DNA of 64,000 nucleotides from Doris montereyensis (lineage: Eukaryota > Mollusca > Gastropoda > Nudibranchia > Dorididae). Position numbers and translations under genes: made by a program. The stretch spans positions 540,272-604,271 of the forward strand of contig JAXRKP010000031.1 in the NCBI GenBank assembly GCA_037039925.1, given 5' to 3'. This document shows positions 1-11,548 of the stretch, piece by piece (positions within the stretch are counted from its first letter, which is position 1; each line of letters begins with the position of its first letter). The notes below the pieces were generated by a model that saw only the letters and a list, made by a program, of their open reading frames with translations, ran no database searches and was not told the DNA's origin.

Positions 1-1075
1 CCTTGGTTTTTAATCATTTCTGGATAAACTTGATCTGTTCCTGGAGCCTTTTTCAATTTCACTTTTCTTATAGCTGTTTAGATTTCTTCCATTGAGATAT
101 CTACATCTTCAGCTGTCTCATCTTACTATTTGATATGTTCTTACTAATTGATCTGTACTTTTTGTTTTATGTTCTGGAGGGATTATGTAATTGTTGAAAA
201 TATTTTTCTCCATGTTTCCATGATTTCTGCTGTCTTCTTTCATTATTTCTCTTTGGCATTCTTAATTTGTTGTATTGGGAATGCTTTGTTCTTTCTCATG
301 CTTTTCATTGCTCCCCCAGAACAGCTTTTGATTTCCTTGCTTTCTTAGCTTTCTCTGTCTCTAAAGTCTCTGTGGCGATTGTCCAAACTCTTCCCACTGT
401 TCCTTTAATGTTTTGCTTTCACAGACCTCTTCAGTACAACCTCATTGCCACTTTTCTTCTATTGTGCGACAGTTATGTCTTTCACTGATAAATAATCTAT
501 CCCTATCTTACCTGTTTTGTTTCTTCTGGTTTATGTTTGCAAGTTGACTTTTCCTTAGATTTGACATTTCATTCTATTCTTCATTTCATGCTGTTCTTTT
601 CTTATCTCCTTTAATTTATTTACTACATGTATGTAGACCTCTTCAGTACAACTTTGTATATTTAGATAGAAGTGGTTGTTTATACATGTTTGCTTTAGGC
701 ATTTTTCTTCTATTGTGTCTTTATCCTTCTTTCAGATCCATCTGCCTTTTAGCTTTAAATCTTTTATCCTAGATTGGTATATCTGTTTTACTATTGGTTT
801 ATTTGATTTAATTTCTCTTTTGGTTTAATATTTACCTGAGTTTAGTGTCTTTTATGCACTAGGAGGCATACTCTTTCCTTTTCTGTTTGATTAAAAATAT
901 GATTCAGTCTAATGATCTATTCCTTTTTGTTTGTTTCTGTAATCCAAAATATCTATTAGAAATTTTCCATTTGATGATCACTAAATATTTCAGCTCCTCT
1001 GTTTACTCTTACATCCATTGTACTGTGGAAAAGCTGCACCCTAAGGCGGGGCTGCCTGTTTGACTTTTCTATTTT
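1..1075 (-). mobile_element. Degenerate LINE retrotransposon fragment (endonuclease end to start of reverse transcriptase)
   Basis: On the minus strand, about 1020-950 encodes VRVNRGAEIFSDHQM, matching the conserved RGA..SDH end of APE-type LINE endonucleases. Positions 130-1 encode EEI(stop)TAIRKVKLKKAPGTDQ followed by VYPEMIK, the conserved KAPG.D...EMIK start of LINE reverse transcriptases. The order is correct for a minus-strand element running off the left edge. Stops and shifts between the two blocks show it is dead. RTE- or L1-like clade is inferred from motif style only. Confidence 0.75.
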
Positions 1076-1309
1076 ATGTTTCCTTTGAATAATCTGACCA
1101 GGAAAAAATCTGTTGGCTATTCTTCATATTATTCTTTAGGCAAAAATATATTAGCCTCTCTCGCTCACATGCCTTGGAGAAGTACTCCGTGGAGTCTGTC
1201 TCTGCTGTGGATCATCTTCTCCCTACTGTCTGTGCCTCCTGTCCTCTTACGTCAATAAGTATTGACATTGTCTTTGTCTGACTGTTTCACCCATTGTTAC
1301 TCCTACTCT

Positions 1310-1398
1310 GTCTGTCTGTCTGTCTCTTCTACCCATCTCCTAAAAATTCTCTGTTTCTCTGTCTCTCTCTCTCTTTGTCTCTCTCTCTCTCTCATATA

Positions 1399-1433
<35 letters not shown>

Positions 1434-1660
1434 TTCTCTGTGGATTTAAGATTCTCTCTCTTCTCTCTCTGTCTCTCTCTATTTGTAAATATTCTTTCTC
1501 TCTCTCAAAAGTCTCTCTATCTTCTTTTTCTGTCTGTCTGTCTAGTCTGTCTGTCTCTCTCTTGTTTGGTCCATCTCTCTCTCTTTCTCTCCCTTTCTCT
1601 CTCTCTAATTTAATTTCTAGTAGCTTTTCATGTCTTTCTCTGCACTAGGAGGCCTACTCT
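1310..1660. repeat. CT/GTCT pyrimidine-rich simple repeat
   Basis: Interrupted (CT)n and (GTCT)n with occasional AT-rich breaks. It produces a long Ser/Leu open frame that is low complexity, not a gene. Confidence 0.9.
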
Positions 1661-2560
1661 CTCTCTAGCTCTATCTCTTGACATCTACTCCTGAGAAGAT
1701 GAGGATAAGAATGAGGGTGGACAAAAATGATTCGTGATATCCCATAATTTCCTACACTGTAGTTCAAGCACATTTCTGGTATATCTGTCGGTGACATTTC
1801 TATCTCCATCGACATTATAAACTTTGTCCTCTTTATTCAGTACAATGAGAATCTTAATGTCCCACAACCTTCTGTGTGTCTCTCTGTGTGTCTGTGTTTG
1901 AATGCGTTGTATTTTTCGTCGTCAAATCAAACTTTTTTTCTTATGGATTAATTCTAACTCTACTTTCCATTTAATTAACCTGATTTAACATATAGTACAT
2001 GTAAGACCCAAAAGGGGTGAATCACATTCTGCTGAAAGATGTACTCAAGGTCCAAGGTCTTGTTGACGATCAGTTCATATTTATTTCCAAATCGTTTGAA
2101 CAGATAGCTTTTAAATGGGTCCGTGATCCATATTACTTTTATGTTCCTTCCATGACTCTGCTGATGTTGTGTTTTTCTATCTCCATGACATAATAAAAAG
2201 GTTCACAAAAAGGTATAATTTTCCCCTCCCATCCCATCCCCCATATCCTGTAGGAAGATGAAGGGGGATTTAGAATTAAATTGAGGCTCCCATTTCTACT
2301 CAATTTAAAATTATACATTTGTTTTTTTCTATGTTAAGGTCACAAAAACATTTTTCCCTTATGGATTAATATTAATTATCTATCTACCCATCAATCTACC
2401 TTGGAAAAATTATTCTGTAAGGAGTAAAAATGATTCTGTATGTACTGTCCATTGTCTTTTTATCATCAATATCTAATCGTTTGGGAAACATGTTATAAAT
2501 AGGTATGTGTGTATGTATGCTATGATTGGTATGTATGTATCTGAGGATGTATGCTATGTA
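1661..2560. other. Non-coding stretch, nothing recognised
   Basis: AT-rich sequence with short open frames only, no splice-flanked coding block and no recognised repeat family. It ends in TATG/GTAT-rich sequence grading into the GGAT array. Confidence 0.5.
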
Positions 2561-2564
2561 TGTA

Positions 2565-3193
2565 TAGATGGATGGATGACTGAATGGATGGGTGATGGAT
2601 GGATGGAAGTGGATGGATGGATGGATGACTGAATGGATGGATGGATGGATGGATGGAAAAGATGGATGGATGGATGACATTTGAATGGATGGATGGATGG
2701 ATGGATGGAAGTGGATGGATGATGGATGACTGAATGGATGGATAGATGGATGGAAGTGTGGATGGATGGATGGATGAATGTATGGATAGATGGATGGAAG
2801 TGTGGATGGATGGATGACTGAATGGATGGATAGATGGATGGAAGTGTGGATGGATGGATGGATGAATGGATGGATGAGATGGATGGAAGTGTGGATGGAT
2901 GGATGGATGACTGAATGGATGGATGGAGATGGATGGAAGTGTGGATGGATGGATGGATGACTGAATGGATAGATAGATGGATGGAAGTGTGGATGGATGG
3001 ATGGATGACTGAATGGATGGATGGATGGATGGATGGAAGTGTGGATGGATGGATGGATGACTGATGGATGGATGGATGGATGGATGGATGGATGGAGTGT
3101 GGATGGATGGATGGATGACTGAATGGATGGATGGATGGATGGATGGAAGTGTGGATGGATGGATGGATGACTAAATAGATGGATGGATGATGA
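2565..3193. repeat. (GGAT)n satellite with 44-58 bp higher-order units
   Basis: About 630 bp of GGAT tetranucleotides punctuated by GACTGAATGG and GGAAGTGTGG. The GGAAGTGT marker recurs about nine times at spacings of roughly 44, 44, 45, 50, 48, 52, 58 and 52 bp, so the array grew by duplication of composite blocks rather than single tetramers. Confidence 0.92.
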
Positions 3194-3240
3194 TTTGTGT
3201 TTCTTTTACAGCCGAATTAGGTGTTGATGCTATAACTTAC

Positions 3241-3312
3241 CAGCAGGCACGTCTTCTCGAATGGACACAAACTTGTCTGGGGCAAAGTTAAGAGCATTGC
3301 ACGAATCACTAG
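3241..3312 (-). CDS. Isolated internal exon of an unidentified gene, possibly cadherin-like
   Basis: On the minus strand an acceptor (TTTTCTTCACAG) at 3313-3314 and a strong donor (GTAAGT) at 3239-3240 bound 72 bases. They encode S-DSCNALNFAPDKFVSIREDV-PA with split codons at both ends (2 leading bases, 1 trailing). The F-x(3)-KFVSIREDVPAG pattern resembles the start of cadherin repeats (F....Y...I.ED.P.G), but one short exon cannot establish the family. Neighbouring exons were not found, and the GGAT satellite begins about 50 bp downstream. A plus-strand acceptor (TTTCTTTTACAG, ending at 3211) also opens a short frame here but has no donor, so the minus-strand reading is preferred. Confidence 0.5.
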
Positions 3313-3319
3313 CTGTGAA

Positions 3320-4367
3320 GAAAATGGTTATACTATTAATAATACAATGTGTTCACCTAGTACCGTGGTAATTTGTTTTCCTTGTTTAAGGAGTCTACAT
3401 TACTGTCAACTGTCATTATCTTCCGTTGTAAAGTTTTCAAGGTGGTGCAATTTAAAACATACTTGTGAATCTTAACTAGGAGCGCGTTTAGAAGAAACAT
3501 CTAGGAGATGCTCTTAGAAGGTAAAAAAAAAAAACTCCATCATGAATTACAACATGTATTAAACGACACAAATTCAATGCGGACAAATTAATTTTTGAGT
3601 TATCTCATTCTGGAAAGAAATTTAAAAAAATATCGTGGCAAAAAACCTTTTGAACATGTCAGCCATAAACAGGTGGATCTATTATTTCTGTTTCTTATTC
3701 TCCTACATCTTCTTCACTTTTATCTATTGCACTTCATAATACCTGTTTGTTTGATTCTTCTCTTTCTCTACTCCTTGTCCTCAGCCAACCCCCCCCCCAT
3801 CCCTCCAACCCAAACTTCTCTCGATTTTGGAAAATATTTTCCTCTCTTGAGTCTTTGATACTCCAAAGTCTTGTCTGTCTGTCTGTCTAAACATTGTCTG
3901 TGTCTGTCTGTCTGTCTCTGTCTCTTTCAAACACACAGATAATTTCAACACGCATTGGTCTCTTTTCTTGTTCTCTACTCTCTGTCTGTCTGTATCTCAT
4001 CTCTCTTTCTGTTCTGATCTTTGTCATATCTCTCTCTGTCGTGATGAAGAATGAACATGTATACATATTCTAATACAAATTTCGTTTGACTTATTTTCTT
4101 TATTGCCCCCCACCCATTAAAATCGATCTTTTTCTTTTCTTTTTCTTTTCATTTCTGTTATGCTTTTGTTCCTGACTTTGCTTATCGACAACTTTTGTAC
4201 CTGATCATTTTCTTTTCCCTTAATTTAAAGCTGAACAGAGTGGCATGATTATAAAACAAACATGATGTATTACCTGGCATGAGCTTTCGGCTAACATCAA
4301 TGAGAAGAAAAACAGTAGAAAATGTAACCGAATTGTTCAATTGCATGACACATAAAAGGATTACAGC

Positions 4368-4372
<5 letters not shown>
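3320..4372. other. Non-coding stretch with GTCT simple repeats
   Basis: No supported gene. It contains a polyC run near 3788 and interrupted (GTCT)n at about 3868-4020. Around 3930 there is similarity to sequence near 6535 and 7134 (a shared ACACAGATAAT block), linking it to the duplicated region described below. Confidence 0.45.
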
Positions 4373-4456
<84 letters not shown>

Positions 4457-4485
4457 GAAAAACTCTCTCTCTCTCTCTCTCTCTG

Positions 4486-4579
<94 letters not shown>

Positions 4580-4583
4580 CTCC
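4371..4583. repeat. (CT)n microsatellite
   Basis: About 210 bp of CT dinucleotides broken by a few single-base slips and one short unique insert at 4455-4462. The minus-strand Arg/Glu open frame through it is an artefact of the repeat. Confidence 0.95.
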
Positions 4584-5460
4584 TACTCTCACATCACACA
4601 ATTTTGCATTTAATGTCACAGTGTATATCATATGAGTTAATCCCTCTAGAAAGTAAATCTTCCAAGCTTGTCCAATCGTGGCAATTCGCGTCAGACAGAC
4701 TACCCAAATGAATATTGATATCGTTAGTCCAAAGTCCTACATCAGTCCAAAAGTTGTCTTTCCTCAGAGATCAGAATCCTGGCAAGCGTCAATATGGGTA
4801 AAACCGAAATCAAATCAAATGACATGCCAAGTCCAAAACTCCTTTATGGAGTGTTCCATAACACGCCATTTTTTAATTTGCCTTTGGACCAACAATACAG
4901 AGATGAACGGACTTGCCGATTTCCCTAGACTCTCTTGGGACATTGATCATCTACTAATTGCAAGAAAACAGCAATCTGGTCTACCAAGGAGAAAGTTTTA
5001 ATATCTTGGTCACTGCAGTCACCCCTGTTCAGTAGTTCAAATGCAATGATGTGATTTTGTACACGTATGTCTAGACGATTAATGAAAATACACTAGTTGA
5101 TATTATTGAAGCTCATGCAAAAACACGCACATTTCATAGTATAGGAGAAAACAATTTACGTCTCTCAATCGGTTGAAATTAAGAGCGACAAAAATGAGTT
5201 AAGCAGTTTTACGAGAAGGGGCATTCACACAGCAATGACTTTCATGTCGTGAAAAAACCCAAAAGATAATAAGGCAGTTGAAATAGAGAAAGAAAATTAT
5301 TTCGAACATTGTTTGCCCTCCACCCCCTCCCATCATTTCTTCAATCGAAGTTAACGATAGTGAACATTCGAAAAGGGATTAGAAGGCCTAGATTGGATTT
5401 GGACTAAAATGAATGAAATAGTGCTGGGGATGTGTGTTGATAGTTTTTTTTCATCCAAAA
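4584..5460. other. Non-coding stretch
   Basis: A plus frame at 4678-5001 is open for 107 codons, but it has no recognised domain, no splice support and no coding-like neighbours. Nothing else is seen. Confidence 0.4.
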
Positions 5461-5463
5461 CAA

Positions 5464-5790
5464 CGAGATTGATTTACCCACATCACGACTAATGTGATCT
5501 AGGGTTTTATTTTTAATGGTACTGCCCTGTAAACAAGGGATTTTTAACGTGCACGTAGTGTTGTGATCTGCACCTGGGACTTTTTTTATTGTCCGTCTCC
5601 GATGTCGACCCACCTACCAGGTCAACCGTTTTAGGAAGGCCAAACAGATAGATTAGTCCGAATTAACTGAAGGAGAATAATGTCAACCGTTGGCGGGGTC
5701 TCGAACACGTCACTACTTTTGATTGAACATCGGGTTGTCATATAATACGTAAAATCGGCGATGTTTTGTAGGTGGAGCAAAGGCTGAGTT
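5464..5790 (-). mobile_element. Diverged tRNA-derived SINE, family 2
   Basis: Shares blocks in the same order with 11735-12045 and 15029-15147: GATTTACCCACATC, then a GTGATCT block, TTTAACGTGCAC, GTGTTGTGATCTGCA and GTCCGTCTCC. On the minus strand the head contains GTGTTCGAGACCCCGCC, a good match to a pol III B box. That orientation makes the plus-strand left end the SINE tail. Confidence 0.6.
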
Positions 5791-7830
5791 GAACTCTTTC
5801 TACCGTAACCTTTCCCCAATCGTTATTTTCAGAGAACTGACCAGAAGGGATCAAACTCATCAAAAAAAATATAATTACGCGTAACTCTAGCATAGGTAAC
5901 AGTTGTTTTACTCTCTCATTAAATTTTTAATACTGAGTACATTTTCATTTTCAAAAACTATTTAATTGACTCTCAGCGGTAAATGCTAGCCGCACAATTC
6001 TTCAGTTTCCCAAAACGAAATGAAGGAGATTAATTGCATTGGGGTGGGAAGGCATAACATGACAAAAGACTGGTGTGGTCTGTGCGAAAATGTTACTATC
6101 GTCAACAAAATTGAAAACGTTCCTATGAGAAAAAAAAAAAAAACAAAACAACAAAACAATACAACAACAAAAAATCAAAACTAAACAATAAAAAAACCCA
6201 CCGATGTTTTGTAGGTGGAGCAAAGGCAGAGTTGATTTTACATGCAATTGAGCAGCGTAGCAGTAACTCTGGTTCCCCAATAAATTTTCAGGCCATGAGA
6301 ACTGACCAATATTAAATTCAATCTCTCTATCTCTTCTGTCGACCTACTCATCAAAAATATAATTATCTAACTCTAGCATAGGTTTGTTTTACTCTCTTTA
6401 AATTTTTAATACTTGTAAAATCAATCATAAAGTCATTTTACTATTTGTTCAAAAACTATTTAATCTCTATAAAATACTAGATCTCGCAGTCTTGTTACAA
6501 GGAGGCAAGTCATCTTGTGTTTCGAGATCAGAAGTTAGATAATTTCAAAACGGATTGGTCATTGTTCTTGTGGGATTGGGTTGGGAAGGGCTGATAACTG
6601 ACAAAATATACTTAGATCGTATTGAAAATGTCTCTATCGTTATCACACCGTTAATTGCCATTATTCATCTATCAGTCAAAGAGATCCTTCCATAAGTCTC
6701 CCGCCAAAAATCAAAACTTTGATAAAATAATTACAACAACAAAAACCCAAAAACTGCAAACATTTTAAAAAAACCCACCAAAAAGCTCGGAGGCCAGGAT
6801 ATTCGGAAGTCAAAGCAGCGTAGCAGCTCTCTGGTTCTCCAATAAATTTACACACACGCGAAGGTTGAAAAACGATTCTCGAAGGTTTTCGAGTAAACTC
6901 CCCCAATCCCTTGATTCAGGATGCAATCTTGTCCAATCGGAGACATCTAAATAAAATAAAAAATCTACCAAAACTCCGAGATCACCTAAATCTTAAACCA
7001 AATCAAATCAAATGTCATTACAAACATATTTGTTCAAGATGATTTAATCATTATAAAATACTAGATCTCGGTCTTGATACAAGATGATATACAGCCACAA
7101 CTCACACTGATAAACATTACTCACCTGGTCAAACACACAGATAATCTGAACACGCTCCTCACAGTTCATTTTCTCGGGTTGTGCTCATGGTGCATCTGAT
7201 TGTCATAAACAATCGCCTGAAAAGACCATTATAAACAGTCAAGTTAATTGCCATTGGTTCTTTTTTTGAGTCAATCCTGGTTTGGTTGGCAAATGAAAGT
7301 GGTTTCCGTGACACTTTGATAAAATAATGGCATAAGAATATGGTAGTTTTAACATTTTAGCCAGTTCCAAAAGATCATTGGGATTTTCAGAGTCAATGTC
7401 ATTTTTCTTCATAAGTCTCGAGTGATTCTGTTATCTTTGAAAAAATAATTGAAAATCTCTTTCTCTCTAGCTCAGTCTGTTCTGTCTCAAACTTTAGGCT
7501 CAAAAAGTCGGTCCTCTCGAGGTTTTTCCGAGTTCTTCATTCTCTCCCTTGGTCCTGAGTTGGACATCTTGTCCAATCGGAGACAGACAAATAAAATCTC
7601 TCTCTCCAGAGATTCTCTAAAACCAAACCAAATCTAAAAAAACAAACATATGTCTTCTGACATACTCTCTGAACGGACGTAGATCTATATACAGCCACAA
7701 CTTCGTTGATCGTTTTGCAGTTGCTACGGGCAAGGGCCTTTCTGCTCTTCTTTCTTATTGATTCTCGGGTTATCCTCTGGTCATCTTATTGTCTCTCTAT
7801 AAACAGTCAACTCAAGAATTATTTCTATCT
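5750..7830. repeat. Diverged segmental tandem duplication
   Basis: Blocks recur in order. GATGTTTTGTAGGTGGAGCA occurs at about 5759 and 6204; CAGCGTAGCAG plus CTCTGGTT plus CCAATAAATTT at about 6250 and 6815; ATAATTA...CTCTAGCATAGGT at about 5870 and 6357; ATAAAATACTAGATCTCG at about 6470 and 7055; TCTTGTCCAATCGGAGACA at about 6927 and 7568; ATATACAGCCACAACT at about 7089 and 7690; ATAAACAGTCAA at about 7231 and 7800. At least three rounds of roughly 450-700 bp units are implied. Only short frames are present and no gene is supported. Confidence 0.6.
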
Positions 7831-8282
7831 TCTCTCTTCTTCTCTTCTTCTTCTGAAAATCTCTCTTCTTCTTCTTCTGGTCTGGCATCTTCTATCTTTT
7901 TCTTCTTCTCACTGTTTTCTTGCTCATTCTGATTTTCTTCTTCTTCTTCTTAAAACTTGCCTGAGCAGGAAACGAAATCTTCTTCATTCTTCTTCTGTAG
8001 AAAATCTTCTTCTTCGTATGATATAAATCTAGTTCTTCTTCTTCTCTCTTCTTCTTCTTCTTCTTCTTCTTCTTCTTCTTCTTCTTCTTCTTCTTCTTCT
8101 TCTTCTTCTTCTTTTTCTTCTTCTTCTTCATCCTCTTCTTCTACTCTTCTTCTTCTTCTTCTTCTTCTTCTTCTTCTTCTTCTTCTTCTTCTTCTTCTTC
8201 TTCTTCTTCTTCTTCTTCTTCTTCTTCTTCTTCTTCTTCTTCTCTTCTTCTTCTTCTTCTTCTTCTTCTTCTTCTTCTTCTT

Positions 8283-8290
<8 letters not shown>
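7820..8290. repeat. (TTC)n / (GAA)n triplet array
   Basis: Dispersed TTC blocks from about 7820 become a nearly pure array from 8046 to about 8282. It is a homopyrimidine/homopurine tract of the kind that can form triplex DNA. Poly-Ser, poly-Leu and poly-Lys open frames here are repeat artefacts. Confidence 0.95.
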
Positions 8291-9071
<781 letters not shown>

Positions 9072-9905
9072 CGGTACAACTTTAGAACTACTGCTAAGCC
9101 TATTCTACTTCTGCTTTCCAATCTTTGGCAGCATTGCGACAATGTGAAACATTTTCAGTCTAGAGTAGTCTAGAATATAGATTTAGATGGATTATAATAC
9201 ATTTATCATAAAGACTCTATACTGAATCATGCGATCTTAATACTTTGATCTTGTAAACAAAATTATAAGCCCTGTTACTATTTACTTTATAACGTAGATT
9301 CTAATGGGATCTAGATATCTACATCTAGATCTTTTATCTAAACATTAAAAGGCCTAATTAATTTGGATTATAATCTAGGTAGTACAAGATCTAGAACTCT
9401 AGATCTATGGTGCTGAATTCGTGTTTGCTCCAACTTGACCAATGCATAACTGGATCCAGAGTCTAGTCTAGCTTTGATCCGCAATTTCTTGATCGATAGA
9501 ATACTATGCCCTTTATGCCCTCCTACTTCCGTTCAAGAAAATCCTGTCGGAGACGGTATGGTTTCTCGTTCAAGATAATACATGTACTATGATTCATGGC
9601 GAAATGAAGATGGCTGAATTTACCGGGTATCGCTAAAGATCATAGAGCAATAATATCCCTCGAAGGCTTTAGACATACCAACATTAAAACAACTTTATAT
9701 AGGCGTGTGTGACAATGATAGTTATTAGATCCATGCATTATTGAACAAATAATCGAAATGGTAGATTCTAAAGAAAAGACATCAGAATCTATCTAATCTA
9801 GTTCCAATTTTCGATTAACCTTAACTAGAGCTAGATTCTATAAATTAAACTGAAATGTTTGATACAGTAGATCTAGATCGTGAGCTATATCAAGCCATGC
9901 CATGT
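9072..9905. other. Non-coding stretch rich in CTAGATCTAG motifs
   Basis: No gene is seen. Short palindromic TAGATCTAGA/CTAGATC motifs recur many times between about 9290 and 9880. Confidence 0.5.
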
Positions 9906-10104
<199 letters not shown>

Positions 10105-10462
10105 AGTAAAAAATCGTTTACACATGTAGCTCCAGGTCGAACAAATGTATTTTTCCACATCAAATATAAGATTAATATATTTTAGACACTCAAGAAAAGT
10201 AAAAAAAAAATTAATGATGATGGAAGATAATTCATGGCCACTTTGGGGTTGACTGAATTATTGAGATGTTGGACGTAATGTAAATTCCAAATCATATCGG
10301 TATGTCTGACAATGGCATTGATTCAATATTATTTGAAACAATTTGGCAGGTGACAGAGATGGCATATCAAAAATCTCCTAAATAGCATTAGACTTTCCAT
10401 GGTTGAAAATGTTTAGATCTTATCTCTACGGCTATTAATAATCAATCAGTGCTCTTCCCCCT

Positions 10463-10600
<138 letters not shown>

Positions 10601-10716
10601 TGGCAACTTACATGAAAATCATTGTCCAAATGTAAATATGACTTAAGAATCATTAACTTTGTTTTCGCCCCCCCCTCCTCCCTAATCGGTGATATTTGAT
10701 CGCCTTTCCACACCAG

Positions 10717-10819
10717 GTCATCTGAGCCAAATTTGGTGGTTCCTCATCGTCACCCAGCGATGGAATCTGGGAGGTTTGACGGCAAGAGCAAAGAGGCTCC
10801 AGATTTCACCTGGTTACCC
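10717..10819 (+). CDS. Coiled-coil gene, upstream exon
   Basis: 103 bases: one leading base of a split codon, then 34 codons ending at Pro. Acceptor AG is at 10715-10716 and donor GTAAGT at 10820. The internal ATG at 10760 is the only start candidate here. Confidence 0.6.
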
Positions 10820-11302
10820 GTAAGTTCAATTTAGAAACCAGAATATGATCTTTATCTGGATTTTGGTTAGCTTCACTTAATTATTTACTCTTGAAAATTA
10901 GGTTTCATAATATAAATTTCAAGTATTTAAGTTTACCGAGAATAATAGAGGTAAAGTAGTTAGTAGTAGAGAAGTAGGTAAATAGTAGTGGTAGTAGTAA
11001 TAGCATTAGTGGTAGTAGCAGCAGTAGCAGTAGCAGTAGTAGTAGTAGTAGTAGCAGCAGCAGCAGTAGTAGCAGTAGTAGTAGTAGTAGTAGCAGTAGC
11101 AGTATTAGCAGCAGTAGCAGTAGTAGTAGCAGCAGCAGTAAGAAGCAGCATAAGATAATATGAAAGCAGCAGCAGCAATAGCAGCAGCATCTCTGGGTCG
11201 GCAGCAGCAGCCAGCAGAAAGTACCAACCGAGCTAACTACCCAGCCAGCATTAGCTATTTGTCAGTCAGTTCCTATGGGGCATGTCATTACCTTCACAGT
11301 AA

Positions 11303-11350
<48 letters not shown>

Positions 11351-11514
11351 CTAGTAGTAGTAGTAGCAGCAGTAGTAGTAGTAGTAGTAGTAGCAGCAGC
11401 AGCAGCAGCAGTATTAGTAGTAGTAATAGCAGCAGCAGCAGCAGCAGCAGCAGTAGCAGTAATAGCAGCAGCAGCAGTAGCAGCAGTAGTAGTAGTAGTA
11501 ATAGTAGTAGTAGC

Positions 11515-11548
<34 letters not shown>

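Noticed and set aside
3212..3290. Plus-strand exon beginning after TTTCTTTTACAG
   Set aside because: About 25 codons then a stop, with no donor. The opposite strand has both acceptor and GTAAGT donor around a better peptide.
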